Part shown: positions 16,228 through 25,424 of the stretch, piece after piece
Position numbering within the stretch: position 1 is the first letter of the stretch
How the letters are laid out: the number at the start of each line of letters is the position of its first letter
Assembly: GCA_051208035.1 (NCBI GenBank)
Contig: JBPJFZ010000004.1
Location: 1 to 64,000, forward strand
DNA: 64,000 nt
From: JACKOB01 sp024234575
Lineage (GTDB): Bacteria; Pseudomonadota; Gammaproteobacteria; Pseudomonadales; Oleiphilaceae
Direction: 5' to 3'
The notes under the pieces: generated by a model
The model's database searches: none
What the model was told of the DNA's origin: nothing
What the model saw: the letters and a program-made list of their open reading frames with translations, nothing else
Program-made: the position numbers and the translations under genes

Positions 16228-17022
16228 ATGAGTATAAAAGAAGGTCAAAAATTTTATCAGCCACAGTTTAACGAGGTCGAAATATTTCAGCATGCCTTCG
16301 AAGAGCAGTTGCCAGTACTTATCAAGGGGCCAACAGGGTGCGGAAAAACTCGTTTTATTGAGCATATGGCCGAGCGTTTAAACGTGCCTTTGTATACGGT
16401 TGCCTGCCATGATGATTTAACGGCTTCGGATCTTGTTGGTCGATACCTGATTAAAGGGGATGGTACTTTTTGGCAGGATGGGCCATTAACTCGTGCGGTT
16501 CGTGAAGGCGGAATATGCTATCTTGATGAAGTGGTTGAGGCGCGAAAGGATACGACTGTTGTATTGCATCCGTTAGCGGATGATCGTCGCGTTTTACCGC
16601 TTGAAAAAACGGGTGAAATTATCGAGGCAGCGCCGGGATTTATGCTTGTTGTTTCTTACAACCCCGGTTATCAGGCGCTGCTGAAGGGGATGAAACCGAG
16701 CACCAGACAGCGATTTGTTGCGATGCGATTTGATTACCCTGACGCCAAGACCGAGGCTGAAATTGTTGCCCATGAGTCAGGTTTGGATAAGCAGACGTGT
16801 GTTCAGCTTGTGTCGTTGGCGCAGTCTATTCGCAACTTGAAAGACCATGATCTGGAAGAGTCTGCATCAACAAGGCTGTTAATTTATGCGGCAAAACTGA
16901 TGCGTCGAGGGTTGCACCCTTATCAGGCTTGTCGGGCCGCACTGGCTGAGACGTTAACTGATGATGATCGGGCGGTTGAAGCGCTGTTGCATGTTGTGAG
17001 TGCATTTTTTGAGGCAGAATAA
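16228..17022 (+). CDS. nirQ: NirQ/NorQ MoxR-type AAA+ ATPase
   Basis: About 264 residues from ATG 16228. An in-frame TTG at 16201 is less likely. Walker A GPTGCGKT is at residues 34-41 and Walker B in GGICYLDEV around 102-110, with the sensor and arginine region at SYNPGYQALLKGMKPSTRQRF. This is the CbbQ/NirQ/NorQ group, which with a VWA partner (NorD, encoded at 30461) inserts metal or activates nitric oxide reductase. It has its own FNR/Dnr box. A small membrane-protein gene follows at 17071. Confidence 0.93.
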   Translation: MSIKEGQKFYQPQFNEVEIFQHAFEEQLPVLIKGPTGCGKTRFIEHMAERLNVPLYTVACHDDLTASDLVGRYLIKGDGTFWQDGPLTRAVREGGICYLDEVVEARKDTTVVLHPLADDRRVLPLEKTGEIIEAAPGFMLVVSYNPGYQALLKGMKPSTRQRFVAMRFDYPDAKTEAEIVAHESGLDKQTCVQLVSLAQSIRNLKDHDLEESASTRLLIYAAKLMRRGLHPYQACRAALAETLTDDDRAVEALLHVVSAFFEAE

Positions 17023-17070
17023 TCGTTTGTCCTGCGTCATTGATTAGGAACTAAAGTTCGAGAGGATTAA

Positions 17071-17457
17071 ATGATGCTGAAAGGTAGAGTAACTGATAAA
17101 CGGGCAATCGCTTTAGGGGTTAGGGTTCAGGTATGGTATCTCGTGAACCTGTTGCTGCTGCCAGGTATTGGTTTTGGTGTCGTTGCCTGGAAGTTTGTTC
17201 GGTATCAGCGCGATGCTGAGCATCCGTTTGCACTTGCTTTTGCCAAAGGTGCTTTTTACGCGTCGTTGCTTGGTGGGGGGTTAATATTTCTAGGGTGCGG
17301 GCTGATGTGGTGGTTTGCTGCATCTGCAAGCAATGCTTTGGCGATGATTGTTCTCTATTTTACGGTCATGCATTCTACTTTTATTCTTTGGGGTATATTA
17401 AACATTGCTCGTGCAATGGCTGGTAAGCCGATCGCCCCTCTGGGGTTTGATGTCTGA
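17071..17457 (+). CDS. Small four-helix inner-membrane protein of the denitrification cluster
   Basis: 128 residues with hydrophobic helices at about 22-42, 54-74, 76-95 and 96-115. The remaining sequence is basic and short. It lies 48 bases after nirQ and ends before the nirC promoter, so it is probably transcribed with nirQ. I do not recognise the family. Position suggests a helper of NO reductase or nitrite reductase, but a general membrane role is possible. The ribosome site is GAGAGG just upstream. Confidence 0.6.
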   Translation: MMLKGRVTDKRAIALGVRVQVWYLVNLLLLPGIGFGVVAWKFVRYQRDAEHPFALAFAKGAFYASLLGGGLIFLGCGLMWWFAASASNALAMIVLYFTVMHSTFILWGILNIARAMAGKPIAPLGFDV

Positions 17458-17658
17458 TTGCTATTCCCTTCTCTTGTGTGTCTTTGCTGTCTGGTTAGGG
17501 CTCATTTCTCTCCGAAGTGTACGTCCAGCCTCCGTTAATTTATTGACGCAGATCTACTGTTGTTGTGATGGCTGTTGCGCATTAATTGTGGTGGTGGCAG
17601 ATAACCCTATGAATTATAAGTGTTAAATTTCGCATGAGTGTTGCTAAGGTATATTAGC

Positions 17659-17672
17659 CTGATGTACATCAA
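17659..17672 (+). promoter_or_regulatory. FNR/Dnr box of the nirC-nirN operon
   Basis: CTGATGTACATCAA matches the consensus at 9 of 10 positions and is palindromic through GTAC. It is centred about 84 bases before the nirC start. The interval 17458-17749 holds this site and no other gene I can support. Confidence 0.82.
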
Positions 17673-17749
17673 GGAGTTTTTTGCTCTTTAAGGCGACACT
17701 TCTACCCCATGATTAATTTCTAATTTCTCGGTTATTTGGGGTTCGCTCG

Positions 17750-18097
17750 TTGCTATCTTCGATTCTTAGTAAGCGTTATTTTGGTGCGCTAATCCTGGTT
17801 TTGTTCTCTGGTTCGGCGACTCTATTCGCTGATGCCCTGGAACCTTCTGCTGAGCGCCAGTCTGAAATTGCTAACATGGTTTTACAGGATTGTGGTTCAT
17901 GTCATGGCATGACCCTAAAGGGTGGGCTTGGGCCAGCGTTAACCACTGATGCTATTGCGGATAAGCCGTCGGAGATGCTGGTAGACACCATCATTCAGGG
18001 GCGACTTGGCACTGCGATGCCGCCTTGGAACGCGTTTCTTAGTCGGGACGAGGCGCAATGGATAGTTAAAAGTCTCAAGCAAGGGGCAATTAAATGA
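17750..18097 (+). CDS. nirC: Cytochrome c55X
   Basis: 115 residues from a TTG start at 17750. This start was preferred because it gives a full signal peptide (about 1-28, LILVLFSGSATLFADA); no usable ATG lies between. One haem-c site, CGSCH, is at residues 48-52, with the distal Met likely in AMPPWN. NirC-type monohaem cytochromes are needed in the last steps of haem d1 assembly or can donate electrons to NirS. It is the first gene of the d1 operon, and its stop overlaps the nirF ATG by four bases. Confidence 0.88.
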   Translation: MLSSILSKRYFGALILVLFSGSATLFADALEPSAERQSEIANMVLQDCGSCHGMTLKGGLGPALTTDAIADKPSEMLVDTIIQGRLGTAMPPWNAFLSRDEAQWIVKSLKQGAIK

Positions 18098-19326
18098 ATG
18101 GAAAATTGTTGGGTCAATTGACTCGAGTTTTAATGGCGTGGGTGCTGGCATGTTTTGGAGTTGGATGTGCGGTGGTCGGCGGTGAGGCGCCAGCGGCGGC
18201 TACCCCTAAAGAAATGTCGTCGCTTCGTGGGACTGGCGATATGGGGGTCATCATTGAGCGTGGTGACGGCTCTGTGCTGATAGTCGAAACCACCACGGAA
18301 ACCGTTCTTGCTCGCGTCGAAGGGCTTGGCGATTTGTCCCACGCCTCGATAGTGTTTTCCCGTGATGAGCGATACGCCTATGTTTTTGGTCGTGACGGCG
18401 GATTGACAAAGATCGACTTGCTTACTGCCAGCATCACCAAGCGAATCATACAGTCGGGTAATAGTATTGGTGGTGCGATATCCCAGAACGGTCAGTATGT
18501 GGCAGTCTCTAACTATGAGCCGGGTGGTGTAAGAATATTTGACTCGTCAACTTTAGAACTGGTCGCCGATTTACCGGCCATTGCCAGCGATGGCACTACA
18601 GGTAAAACGGTTGGCTTGGTCGATGTGCCTGGACAGAAGTTTATATTCAGTCTGTTTGATGGGGGCGAAATTTGGGAGGTGGACATGAAAAGCCTGCCGC
18701 CCGTTGTAACCAAACATGTGGGGGTGGGTAAGCAGCCATATGATGCGTTAGTGTCGGCTGATGGTCGTCACTATATTGCAGGTTTGTTTGGCGAGGATGG
18801 CATGGCGCATTTAGATGTCTGGTATCCAGAAAAAGGCGTGCAAAGAATTCTTGGCGACTATGGCAAAGGTGAAGCAAAGCTGCCGGTCTATAAGATGCCG
18901 CATCTTGAAGGGTGGGCTATCGCCGGTAACAAGGCGTTTGTGCCTGCGGTAGGTCAGCATAACGTGTTGGTTGTTGATATGAATAACTGGCAACAAGTGG
19001 GAACGATACCTGTTCATTCGCAGCCCGTATTTGTCATGGCGCGTCCGGATGGCCGATTCGTTTGGGTAAACTTTGCCTTTCCTGACAACGATACCCTGCA
19101 GATCATAGATACCGAGACAAACGCTGTGGTGCACACTGAAAAAGTAGGCAAGACGGTTTTGCATATGGAATTTACACCCCGCGGAGAGAAAGTGTGGGTG
19201 TCAGTGCGGGATGAAAACAAGGTGTGTATTTTTAATACCGAAACCTTTACCCAAGAGAAGTGCCTGGCAGCGAAAAAGCCCAGTGGGATTTTCTTTACTG
19301 ATCGTGCGCACCGGATAGGGCTTTGA
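18094..19326 (+). CDS. nirF: Haem d1 biosynthesis protein NirF
   Basis: 410 residues. An N-terminal lipoprotein-like leader (CFGVGC near 20-25) is followed by a seven- to eight-bladed propeller related to the d1 domain of NirS. Typical blade sequences include VFGRDGGLTKIDLL and late HMEFTPRGEKVWVSVRDE. NirF is a periplasmic d1-precursor-binding protein essential for the late pathway. It overlaps nirC and nirD by a few bases, giving tight operon coupling. A haem c motif is absent, which distinguishes it from NirS and NirN. Confidence 0.93.
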   Translation: MNGKLLGQLTRVLMAWVLACFGVGCAVVGGEAPAAATPKEMSSLRGTGDMGVIIERGDGSVLIVETTTETVLARVEGLGDLSHASIVFSRDERYAYVFGRDGGLTKIDLLTASITKRIIQSGNSIGGAISQNGQYVAVSNYEPGGVRIFDSSTLELVADLPAIASDGTTGKTVGLVDVPGQKFIFSLFDGGEIWEVDMKSLPPVVTKHVGVGKQPYDALVSADGRHYIAGLFGEDGMAHLDVWYPEKGVQRILGDYGKGEAKLPVYKMPHLEGWAIAGNKAFVPAVGQHNVLVVDMNNWQQVGTIPVHSQPVFVMARPDGRFVWVNFAFPDNDTLQIIDTETNAVVHTEKVGKTVLHMEFTPRGEKVWVSVRDENKVCIFNTETFTQEKCLAAKKPSGIFFTDRAHRIGL

Positions 19327-19328
19327 TT

Positions 19329-19805
19329 ATGGAACTAAGTAGCTTGGAGATGCGTCTGATCGATACATATCAGCGTGGCTTTCCTTTTTGTGAAAAGCCT
19401 TTTGCTGCTGTTGGTGAGCTGATGGGCGCCTCCGAACAAGAGGTCATTGAGGCCGTGTTACATTTGCAGGAAGTTGGGGTTTTGTCCCGATTAGGGCCGG
19501 TGTTCGACCACAAGAAGGCAGGGGCAAGCACGCTGGCGGCGGTAGCGGTGCCTGAGTCAGAAATCGATGCCGTTGCAGCTACGATCAGTCAGTTTCCTGA
19601 GGTGAATCATAACTACGCTCGTGAGCATGAATATAACATCTGGTTTGTCGTTACCACGTCCGATCAGGAGCAGTTAGAGGCGACGCTTGATAGAATTGAG
19701 ATCGCCTGTGGCTACCCAGTAATGTCTCTACCAATGATCCATAGCTTTCATATAGACCTCGGTTTTCAGGTTGATTGGAGCCATGCCCACGGGAGAGTTG
19801 AGTGA
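19329..19805 (+). CDS. nirD: Sirohaem decarboxylase subunit NirD-like
   Basis: About 158 residues, AsnC/Lrp-like. An N-terminal winged helix-turn-helix (about 5-55) is followed by an RAM-like domain with the characteristic HNYAREHEYNIWFVV, in which the histidine belongs to the decarboxylase active site. It converts sirohaem to didecarboxysirohaem together with NirL, NirG and NirH. ATG 19329 was chosen; a TTG at 19323 overlaps the nirF stop. The next gene starts inside its stop codon. Confidence 0.9.
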   Translation: MELSSLEMRLIDTYQRGFPFCEKPFAAVGELMGASEQEVIEAVLHLQEVGVLSRLGPVFDHKKAGASTLAAVAVPESEIDAVAATISQFPEVNHNYAREHEYNIWFVVTTSDQEQLEATLDRIEIACGYPVMSLPMIHSFHIDLGFQVDWSHAHGRVE

Positions 19806-20413
19806 ATATTCCGATGATGACCACAGCGCAAATGCAGCATCTAAAAGTGCTGGTTCAGTCTGGTTTACCAATTGCCGAAAGACCTTACCTTGCATTAGCC
19901 GAGCGCGTAGGTGTGACGGAGGCGGCGGTAATACGAATGCTGGATTTGTGGCACCAGGAAGGGTTGATAAAACGCTTTGGTTTAGTCGTTAAACACCGTG
20001 CTTTGGGGTATCGGGCCAATGCCATGGTTGTGTGGGATATTCCTGATGCTGACGTGCCTGTAGTTGGTGAGAAACTAGCATCGTCGGCGGCGGTTACCCT
20101 GTGCTATCAGCGTCCCCGGCAGTTACCTAAGTGGCCTTATAATCTGTTTTGTATGATTCATGGCAGGAGTAGAGAGAGCGTTCTTGCCCAGCTGGCGAGG
20201 TTGGTTGAGCAACATCAATTACATTCGATACCTAAAGACGTACTTTTTAGTTACAAGGAATTTAAGCAGTGTGGTGCGAGATATGTGTCTGAATTATCTG
20301 ATCCATCCGCTGTTACCGGAGTCCTGGCTTCTAAAAAAAAGTGTGATCTGGGGTTAGTTGCCTACTCTGGCCCACAAGCAGTGGCGAAAGACATTTCGTT
20401 ACGGGGGCACTAA
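19802..20413 (+). CDS. nirL: Sirohaem decarboxylase subunit NirL-like
   Basis: 203 residues from a GTG overlapping the nirD stop. It has an AsnC-like HTH then the catalytic-type segment VTLCYQRPRQLPKWPYNLFCMIHGR, the diagnostic block of the NirL/NirH half. It pairs with the NirD type to decarboxylate sirohaem. The last 30 or so residues (from VTGVLASKKK) extend beyond the usual core. A 301-base gap follows before nirG, unusual inside this otherwise tightly packed operon. Confidence 0.88.
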   Translation: MNIPMMTTAQMQHLKVLVQSGLPIAERPYLALAERVGVTEAAVIRMLDLWHQEGLIKRFGLVVKHRALGYRANAMVVWDIPDADVPVVGEKLASSAAVTLCYQRPRQLPKWPYNLFCMIHGRSRESVLAQLARLVEQHQLHSIPKDVLFSYKEFKQCGARYVSELSDPSAVTGVLASKKKCDLGLVAYSGPQAVAKDISLRGH

Positions 20414-20714
20414 GCAAGGCTCATTGTAGTCGTTAAATAATCAAATATACGAACAAGTCAGCAAGAAGGGTGTGCCAAAAGCCGCCGTGATAATCAGGGT
20501 TAACTTCCTGCCAAAAACTGGAAGTCTTTCGATGATAACTGTTAGGTGTTGAGTTGTTGTGACTGACAGTGAGCCTTGCTAGTGGTGGTGCACGGAAATG
20601 TCGCTGTAGCAATAGTTGTAATGGTTCGGTTAATAACAAGTTTGCCTCTGTCGTCGCAGTTAGCACTTGCAGGGACAGCGATTAAAAGGCAGAGATTGGG
20701 CGAAAGGAGCGTAC
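20414..20714. other. Unusual 301-base intra-operon gap between nirL and nirG
   Basis: Every other join within the nirC-nirE run is an overlap or a gap of under 60 bases, but here about 300 bases intervene. No convincing gene, FNR box or terminator was seen. A 77-codon minus-strand frame from a GTG at 20666 has no ribosome site and no recognisable domain. The region may be a decayed insertion or carry an internal processing site. Confidence 0.6.
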
Positions 20715-21158
20715 ATGGATGCGATTGATAAGGTTCTGGTAAACCAGCTGCAGGATGGTATTGAAGTCTGCCAGCAGCCGTTTGCTAAGATAGCCGCGCA
20801 ACTTAACATTAGTGAAACAGATGTCGTGCGGCGGTTGCGCCGCATGCGCGAAGATGGTGTGCTAAGCCGTTTTGGTCCGATGTACCACGCGGAAAGAATG
20901 GGCGGCAGTCTTACTCTTGCAGCGATAAAAGTGCCCGCTGAAGATTTCGACCGTGTCGCAGATATTGTCAATAGTTTCGAAGAAGTTGCGCATAATTACG
21001 AGCGGGAACACGAATTCAATATGTGGTTTGTTGTGGCAACAGAAAAGCCCGAACAGATTGCCGATGTTATTGAGCAAATAGAAGCAATGACCGGATTAAG
21101 AGTCTATAACATGCCAAAAGAGGAGGAGTTCTATGTCGGATTACGCTTTGAACTCTGA
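20715..21158 (+). CDS. nirG: Sirohaem decarboxylase subunit NirG-like
   Basis: 147 residues from ATG 20715 with the ribosome site AAAGGAG. It has an AsnC-type HTH, then HNYEREHEFNMWFVVAT, equivalent to NirD. It overlaps nirH by 26 bases. NirD, NirL, NirG and NirH are encoded separately here, as in pseudomonads, rather than as fused DL proteins. Confidence 0.9.
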   Translation: MDAIDKVLVNQLQDGIEVCQQPFAKIAAQLNISETDVVRRLRRMREDGVLSRFGPMYHAERMGGSLTLAAIKVPAEDFDRVADIVNSFEEVAHNYEREHEFNMWFVVATEKPEQIADVIEQIEAMTGLRVYNMPKEEEFYVGLRFEL

Positions 21159-21744
21159 GAAAGGAAGTTTCAGTCTTTGCGCTGCCGATCGTAAGATTAT
21201 CCTGGCCACTCAGCAGGGGTTGCCATTGGTGCCACAGCCTTTTGATTTGTTGAGTGAGCAGTTAGGCATGACGGCTGATGAAGTAATCGCTCGCATGCAA
21301 CGCATGCTGGATGCCGGTATCATACGCCGAATAGCGGCTGTGCCTAATCATTATAAAATCGGCTACAAAGCAAATGGCATGACTGTTTGGGATGTTAAAG
21401 ACGAATATATTCAAGAAGTCGGAAAGATGATTGGTGATCTGTCTTATGTGAGTCATTGCTATCGCCGACCCCGTTTTCTGCCTGAATGGCCCTATAATTT
21501 TTTCGCCATGGTTCATGGTCGCGAGCGTTCAGAGGTTGAAGAGAGAGTGCTCGAAATGGCCGAAATGCTAGGTGATAAATTTCGTCAGCGGGATATTCTA
21601 TACAGCTCGAGAATTCTAAAGAAAACCGGCTTGCGTCTAGATGGTGGGCGTCGTTCAGGGCCGCCAGTGAAGCCGGTAAGAACGGCTGAGATGGCTAGTG
21701 CGCAACAACAAAATAGTTCGCAAATTATCGGTAAGGGGAGTTAA
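21133..21744 (+). CDS. nirH: Sirohaem decarboxylase subunit NirH-like
   Basis: 203 residues. ATG 21133 is preceded by AGAGGAGGAG. It contains VSHCYRRPRFLPEWPYNFFAMVHGR, the NirL/NirH-type block, preceded by an AsnC-like HTH. It overlaps nirG, and nirJ follows 2 bases after the stop. The C-terminal Gln/Ser-rich tail is probably disordered. Confidence 0.9.
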   Translation: MSDYALNSEKGSFSLCAADRKIILATQQGLPLVPQPFDLLSEQLGMTADEVIARMQRMLDAGIIRRIAAVPNHYKIGYKANGMTVWDVKDEYIQEVGKMIGDLSYVSHCYRRPRFLPEWPYNFFAMVHGRERSEVEERVLEMAEMLGDKFRQRDILYSSRILKKTGLRLDGGRRSGPPVKPVRTAEMASAQQQNSSQIIGKGS

Positions 21745-21746
21745 TT

Positions 21747-22955
21747 ATGTTTCGAATTACTCAATACATGGAAACATTGCTGCATCCCGAACCAGTAAAA
21801 CCTGCCCGTAAACCACCAGGGCCTGTTGTTATCTGGAACCTGATTCGCCGGTGTAATCTTACCTGTAAACATTGTTACTCGATATCGGCGGATGTCGATT
21901 TTAAAGGTGAGTTGTCTACTGACGAAGTTTTCACCGTAATGGATGATCTAAAAGCCTATCGTGTCCCTGTGTTGATTTTATCTGGCGGTGAGCCATTACT
22001 GCGACCAGATATATTCGAGATCTCTAAGCGGGCAAAGTCAATGGGGTTTTATGTTGGCTTGTCCACCAATGGCACCTTGATTACTGAAGAAAATATAGAC
22101 GCAATAGCAGAGATTGGTTACGACTATGTCGGCATCAGTCTTGATGGTTTGAGAGAAACCCATGACACCTTCAGGCAGTTAAAAGGCGCGTTTGATGCGT
22201 CGTTGCATGGCATAAAACTCTGTAAAGACCGTGGTATAAAAGTAGGCGCACGGTTCACCCTGACACAAGATAATTTTGCAGAATTAGGGCCATTGCTCGA
22301 TTTGATGGATGAACTCGATATAGATAAATTCTATCTTTCCCACTTGAATTACGCAGGCCGAGGCAATCGCAATCGCAAGCGTGATGCGTTCCACGATATG
22401 ACGCGCCAGGCAATGGACATGTTGTTTAATCGTTGCTGGGCTGAACTTAAGGCTGGCAAGCACAGAGAGTATGTCACCGGTAACAATGATGCAGATGGCC
22501 CGTATATGTTGCAGTGGGCGCAAGAACACGCGCCTGATCAGGTAGAGGCTTTGCGGCAGAGACTGGTTGGGTGGGGTGGTAATTCGTCAGGCGTAAATAT
22601 TTCGAATATTGATAACCTTGGAAACGTGCACCCCGATACTTTCTGGTGGGATTACAATTTGGGTAATGTTCGGGAGCGTCCGTTTTCGAGTATCTGGTCA
22701 GACAGTTCTGACCCCTTAATGCATGGCTTCAGGCAGAAACCGCGGCCAGTAAAGGGTCGTTGTGGAGCCTGTAAGCATTTGGCAATTTGCGGCGGTAATA
22801 CTCGCGTCAGAGCGCATCAGATGGCCGGCGATCCTTGGGCTGAAGATCCGGCGTGTTATTTGTCTGATGAGGAAATTGGTGTGCAGTCGATTGATAACCA
22901 AGAGACTGTACAAGGCAGCAATGTTGCCCCGGAATTAAGAGCCATAAATCTGTAA
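21747..22955 (+). CDS. nirJ: Haem d1 biosynthesis radical SAM protein NirJ
   Basis: 402 residues. The radical SAM cluster motif CNLTCKHC (Cys 36, 40, 43) is followed by LSGGEPLLR, and a SPASM-like C-terminal cluster CGACKHLAICGG provides an auxiliary Fe-S site. NirJ removes two propionate side chains from didecarboxysirohaem to install the oxo groups of d1. It sits between nirH and nirE, the normal order. Length fits the family. Confidence 0.95.
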   Translation: MFRITQYMETLLHPEPVKPARKPPGPVVIWNLIRRCNLTCKHCYSISADVDFKGELSTDEVFTVMDDLKAYRVPVLILSGGEPLLRPDIFEISKRAKSMGFYVGLSTNGTLITEENIDAIAEIGYDYVGISLDGLRETHDTFRQLKGAFDASLHGIKLCKDRGIKVGARFTLTQDNFAELGPLLDLMDELDIDKFYLSHLNYAGRGNRNRKRDAFHDMTRQAMDMLFNRCWAELKAGKHREYVTGNNDADGPYMLQWAQEHAPDQVEALRQRLVGWGGNSSGVNISNIDNLGNVHPDTFWWDYNLGNVRERPFSSIWSDSSDPLMHGFRQKPRPVKGRCGACKHLAICGGNTRVRAHQMAGDPWAEDPACYLSDEEIGVQSIDNQETVQGSNVAPELRAINL

Positions 22956-23002
22956 CTGATCGGTCTGGCCAATTGTCAGATAGACATGCTGAGGTAGTAA
23001 TT

Positions 23003-23881
23003 ATGGGTAAGTTAATATCATTTCAACGGTTGGAAACCCCTGGTTATGTCGAGCCAGAGTGGCAGGCGGGTGAGGTGGCATTAGTGGGTGCCGGCCCCGG
23101 TGATCCTGGTTTGCTGACCTTGCGTGCTTACCATCTTATGCAGCAGGCTGATGTAGTTGTTTTTGATCGACTTGTCTCAGCAGATATCATGGCGATGGTG
23201 ACGAGTAAGGCCACACGAATCGATGCAGGCAAAAGCTGTAAAAAGCATGTGCTGACCCAGGATAGAACCAATGAGGTGTTAGTCGAGCAGGCGCGCATGG
23301 GTAAGAAAGTGCTGCGACTGAAAGGCGGTGACCCATATATTTTTGGGCGGGGTGGCGAAGAGGTCGAAGTGCTGATTGCTGCCGGTATTCGCTTTCGTGT
23401 TGTACCGGGAATAACTTCTGCACAGGGCTGTACCACTTACGCCGGATTCCCGTTAACACACCGCGATTATGCGCAAAGTGTGACTTTTGTAACGGGCCAT
23501 CGACAGTCTTCAGAAGAAGGCAGTGACGGTAGAGAGGCGCTAGATCTTAATTGGAAGAGCTTGGCCACGACTGCTCACACGGTTGTGTTTTACATGGGGT
23601 TGGGTAATGCAGAAACCATTACCACTGAGATGATTCGTGCAGGGCGTGCTTCGTCTACGCCGGTCGCCCTGATTGAGCGGGGAACCAGGCCTGAGCAGCG
23701 AACGGTTATTACTGACTTGTTATCAATGCCAGAGGCCATCATTCGGAACAGTTTGCAGCCACCGACCATGATTGTTGTTGGCGAAGTTGTTGCGATAGCA
23801 CGCCAACAAACGATTCAGGACAATGATTTAGTGCCTGGTATTGAATTTCATCAGGAAGACAGCACGCGTTTGGGGTTGTAG
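23003..23881 (+). CDS. nirE: Uroporphyrinogen-III C-methyltransferase, NirE type
   Basis: About 292 residues from ATG 23003, preceded by GAGG; an in-frame TTG at 22973 is less likely. SUMT signatures are intact: ALVGAGPGDPGLLTLRA near the start, then VVFDRLVS and RLKGGDPYIFGRGGEE. It supplies precorrin-2 to the d1 branch by methylating uroporphyrinogen III with SAM. It belongs to the nir operon, so it is probably the dedicated NirE rather than general CobA/CysG. Confidence 0.93.
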   Translation: MGKLISFQRLETPGYVEPEWQAGEVALVGAGPGDPGLLTLRAYHLMQQADVVVFDRLVSADIMAMVTSKATRIDAGKSCKKHVLTQDRTNEVLVEQARMGKKVLRLKGGDPYIFGRGGEEVEVLIAAGIRFRVVPGITSAQGCTTYAGFPLTHRDYAQSVTFVTGHRQSSEEGSDGREALDLNWKSLATTAHTVVFYMGLGNAETITTEMIRAGRASSTPVALIERGTRPEQRTVITDLLSMPEAIIRNSLQPPTMIVVGEVVAIARQQTIQDNDLVPGIEFHQEDSTRLGL

Positions 23882-23900
23882 TTTTACGCAGGAGAGAAGT

Positions 23901-25424
23901 ATGCAGTTTGTTCGTACGCTGATATCGGTACGCATTTTTTATCAGCTGGCGGCTATCATCGCAGCGCTGCTCAGTGTTGTGACATACGGTGAAACACTCT
24001 CCGTAGAGGGAAATTACCAAAAGCATTGTGCCTCTTGTCATGGCATCGAGCGTTTAGGGGCGATGGGGCCGGCACTGCTGCCAGAGAATCTCGGGCGAAT
24101 GCGGAGTAAATCTGTCGCAGAAGTGATCGCTCAGGGGCGCGCGCTAACTCAGATGCCAGCATTTGCATCGCTGCTTACCACTGAAGAAATTGATCGTCTT
24201 GCGGACTTTGTCCTTGAGGCACCCTCCAAGCCTGTCGTTTGGACCAAAACAGATATACTGTCGTCAAGAATCGTTACTCATCCATCTGGTTCTTTACCCG
24301 ACAAACCCGCCTACAGTGCAGATATGATGAATCTGTTTCTCGTTGTTGAGCTGGGTGATCACCATATTACCGTCCTGGATGGCGATACCTTTACCCCAAT
24401 TCACCGATTCAAAACCCGTTTTGCATTGCATGGCGGGCCAAAGTATTCGCCAGATGGGCGTTTTGTTTACTTAGCCTCTCGCGATGGCTGGATTAGCAAG
24501 TTTGATATTTATAATCTGCAGATAGTGGCCGAAATCAGAGCGGGCATCAATACGCGAAACCTGGCTGTATCATCGGACGGTAAACATGTGATGGTGGCTA
24601 ACTATTTGCCTAATACGCTGGTACTTTTAAACGCTGATGACCTCTCGCTGAATAAAATAATTGACGTGTCATCTGAGGGCCAAGATTCCAGGGTAAGTGC
24701 CGTCTATAACGCCCCGCCCAGGAACAGTTTTGTGGCAGCGTTGAAAGATTTAAAAGAAGTGTGGGAAATACCTTACGGTTCACCGACGCAGGATAGCTAT
24801 TTACAGGTTCGAAAAATCGAAACCACTGATTATCTTGACGATTTTTTCTTCGACCCAGAGTATAAACATCTCATTGGTGCTTCGAGAGCGGGAGAGGAGG
24901 GGCAAGTCGTTGACATGGATACAGGCAAATTGGTGACACGTATCGCCATGTCGGGTATGCCGCACCTTGGTTCCGGCATCACTTGGGACTATGAGGGGCG
25001 CAGAGTGATGGCTTCTCCAAACCTGAAAGAAAGCAAAATTTCGATTATTGATATGACCAATTGGCAGGTTATAAAAGAATTGAAAACTGAAGGCCCCGGG
25101 TTTTTTATGCGATCTCATGAGCAGTCGCCATACGCCTGGGCTGATGTGTTTTTTGGTCCCAATAAAGAAGCCGTGCATCTAATTGACAAGTCGACGCTGG
25201 AGATTGTGAAAACGCTACGGCCTGTGCCTGGCAAGACAGCTGCGCATGTCGAGTTTACGAAAGATGGTTCGTTCGTATTGCTGAGTATATGGGATCAAGA
25301 TGGCGAGGTGATCGTGTATGACGCTAAAACACTTGAGATTAAGAAACGGCTTCCAATGGTGAAGCCCTCAGGAAAATATAACGTTTATAACAAAACCCAT
25401 TACGAAAGTGGCACCAGCCACTGA
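23901..25424 (+). CDS. nirN: Dihydro-haem d1 dehydrogenase NirN
   Basis: 508 residues from ATG 23901, chosen for its strong ribosome site CAGGAGAG; the frame continues 20 codons further upstream over nirE. A signal peptide (about 1-30) and haem-c motif CASCH at residues 43-47 are followed by a d1-type propeller, e.g. VYLASRDGWISKFDIYN and late HVEFTKDGSFVLLSIW. NirN is a NirS paralogue that oxidises the last double bond of d1 and hands the cofactor to NirS. It is last in the operon, followed at 25434-25463 by a weak hairpin. Confidence 0.92.
   Translation: MQFVRTLISVRIFYQLAAIIAALLSVVTYGETLSVEGNYQKHCASCHGIERLGAMGPALLPENLGRMRSKSVAEVIAQGRALTQMPAFASLLTTEEIDRLADFVLEAPSKPVVWTKTDILSSRIVTHPSGSLPDKPAYSADMMNLFLVVELGDHHITVLDGDTFTPIHRFKTRFALHGGPKYSPDGRFVYLASRDGWISKFDIYNLQIVAEIRAGINTRNLAVSSDGKHVMVANYLPNTLVLLNADDLSLNKIIDVSSEGQDSRVSAVYNAPPRNSFVAALKDLKEVWEIPYGSPTQDSYLQVRKIETTDYLDDFFFDPEYKHLIGASRAGEEGQVVDMDTGKLVTRIAMSGMPHLGSGITWDYEGRRVMASPNLKESKISIIDMTNWQVIKELKTEGPGFFMRSHEQSPYAWADVFFGPNKEAVHLIDKSTLEIVKTLRPVPGKTAAHVEFTKDGSFVLLSIWDQDGEVIVYDAKTLEIKKRLPMVKPSGKYNVYNKTHYESGTSH

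Noticed and set aside
17040..17053. FNR-like TTGATTAGGAACTA before the four-helix membrane gene
   Set aside because: Only 8 of 10 positions, and 17 bases from the start codon is too close to activate it; the gene is likely transcribed with nirQ.
20433..20666. 77-codon minus-strand frame in the nirL-nirG gap
   Set aside because: GTG start, no ribosome site, no recognisable domain; probably chance.
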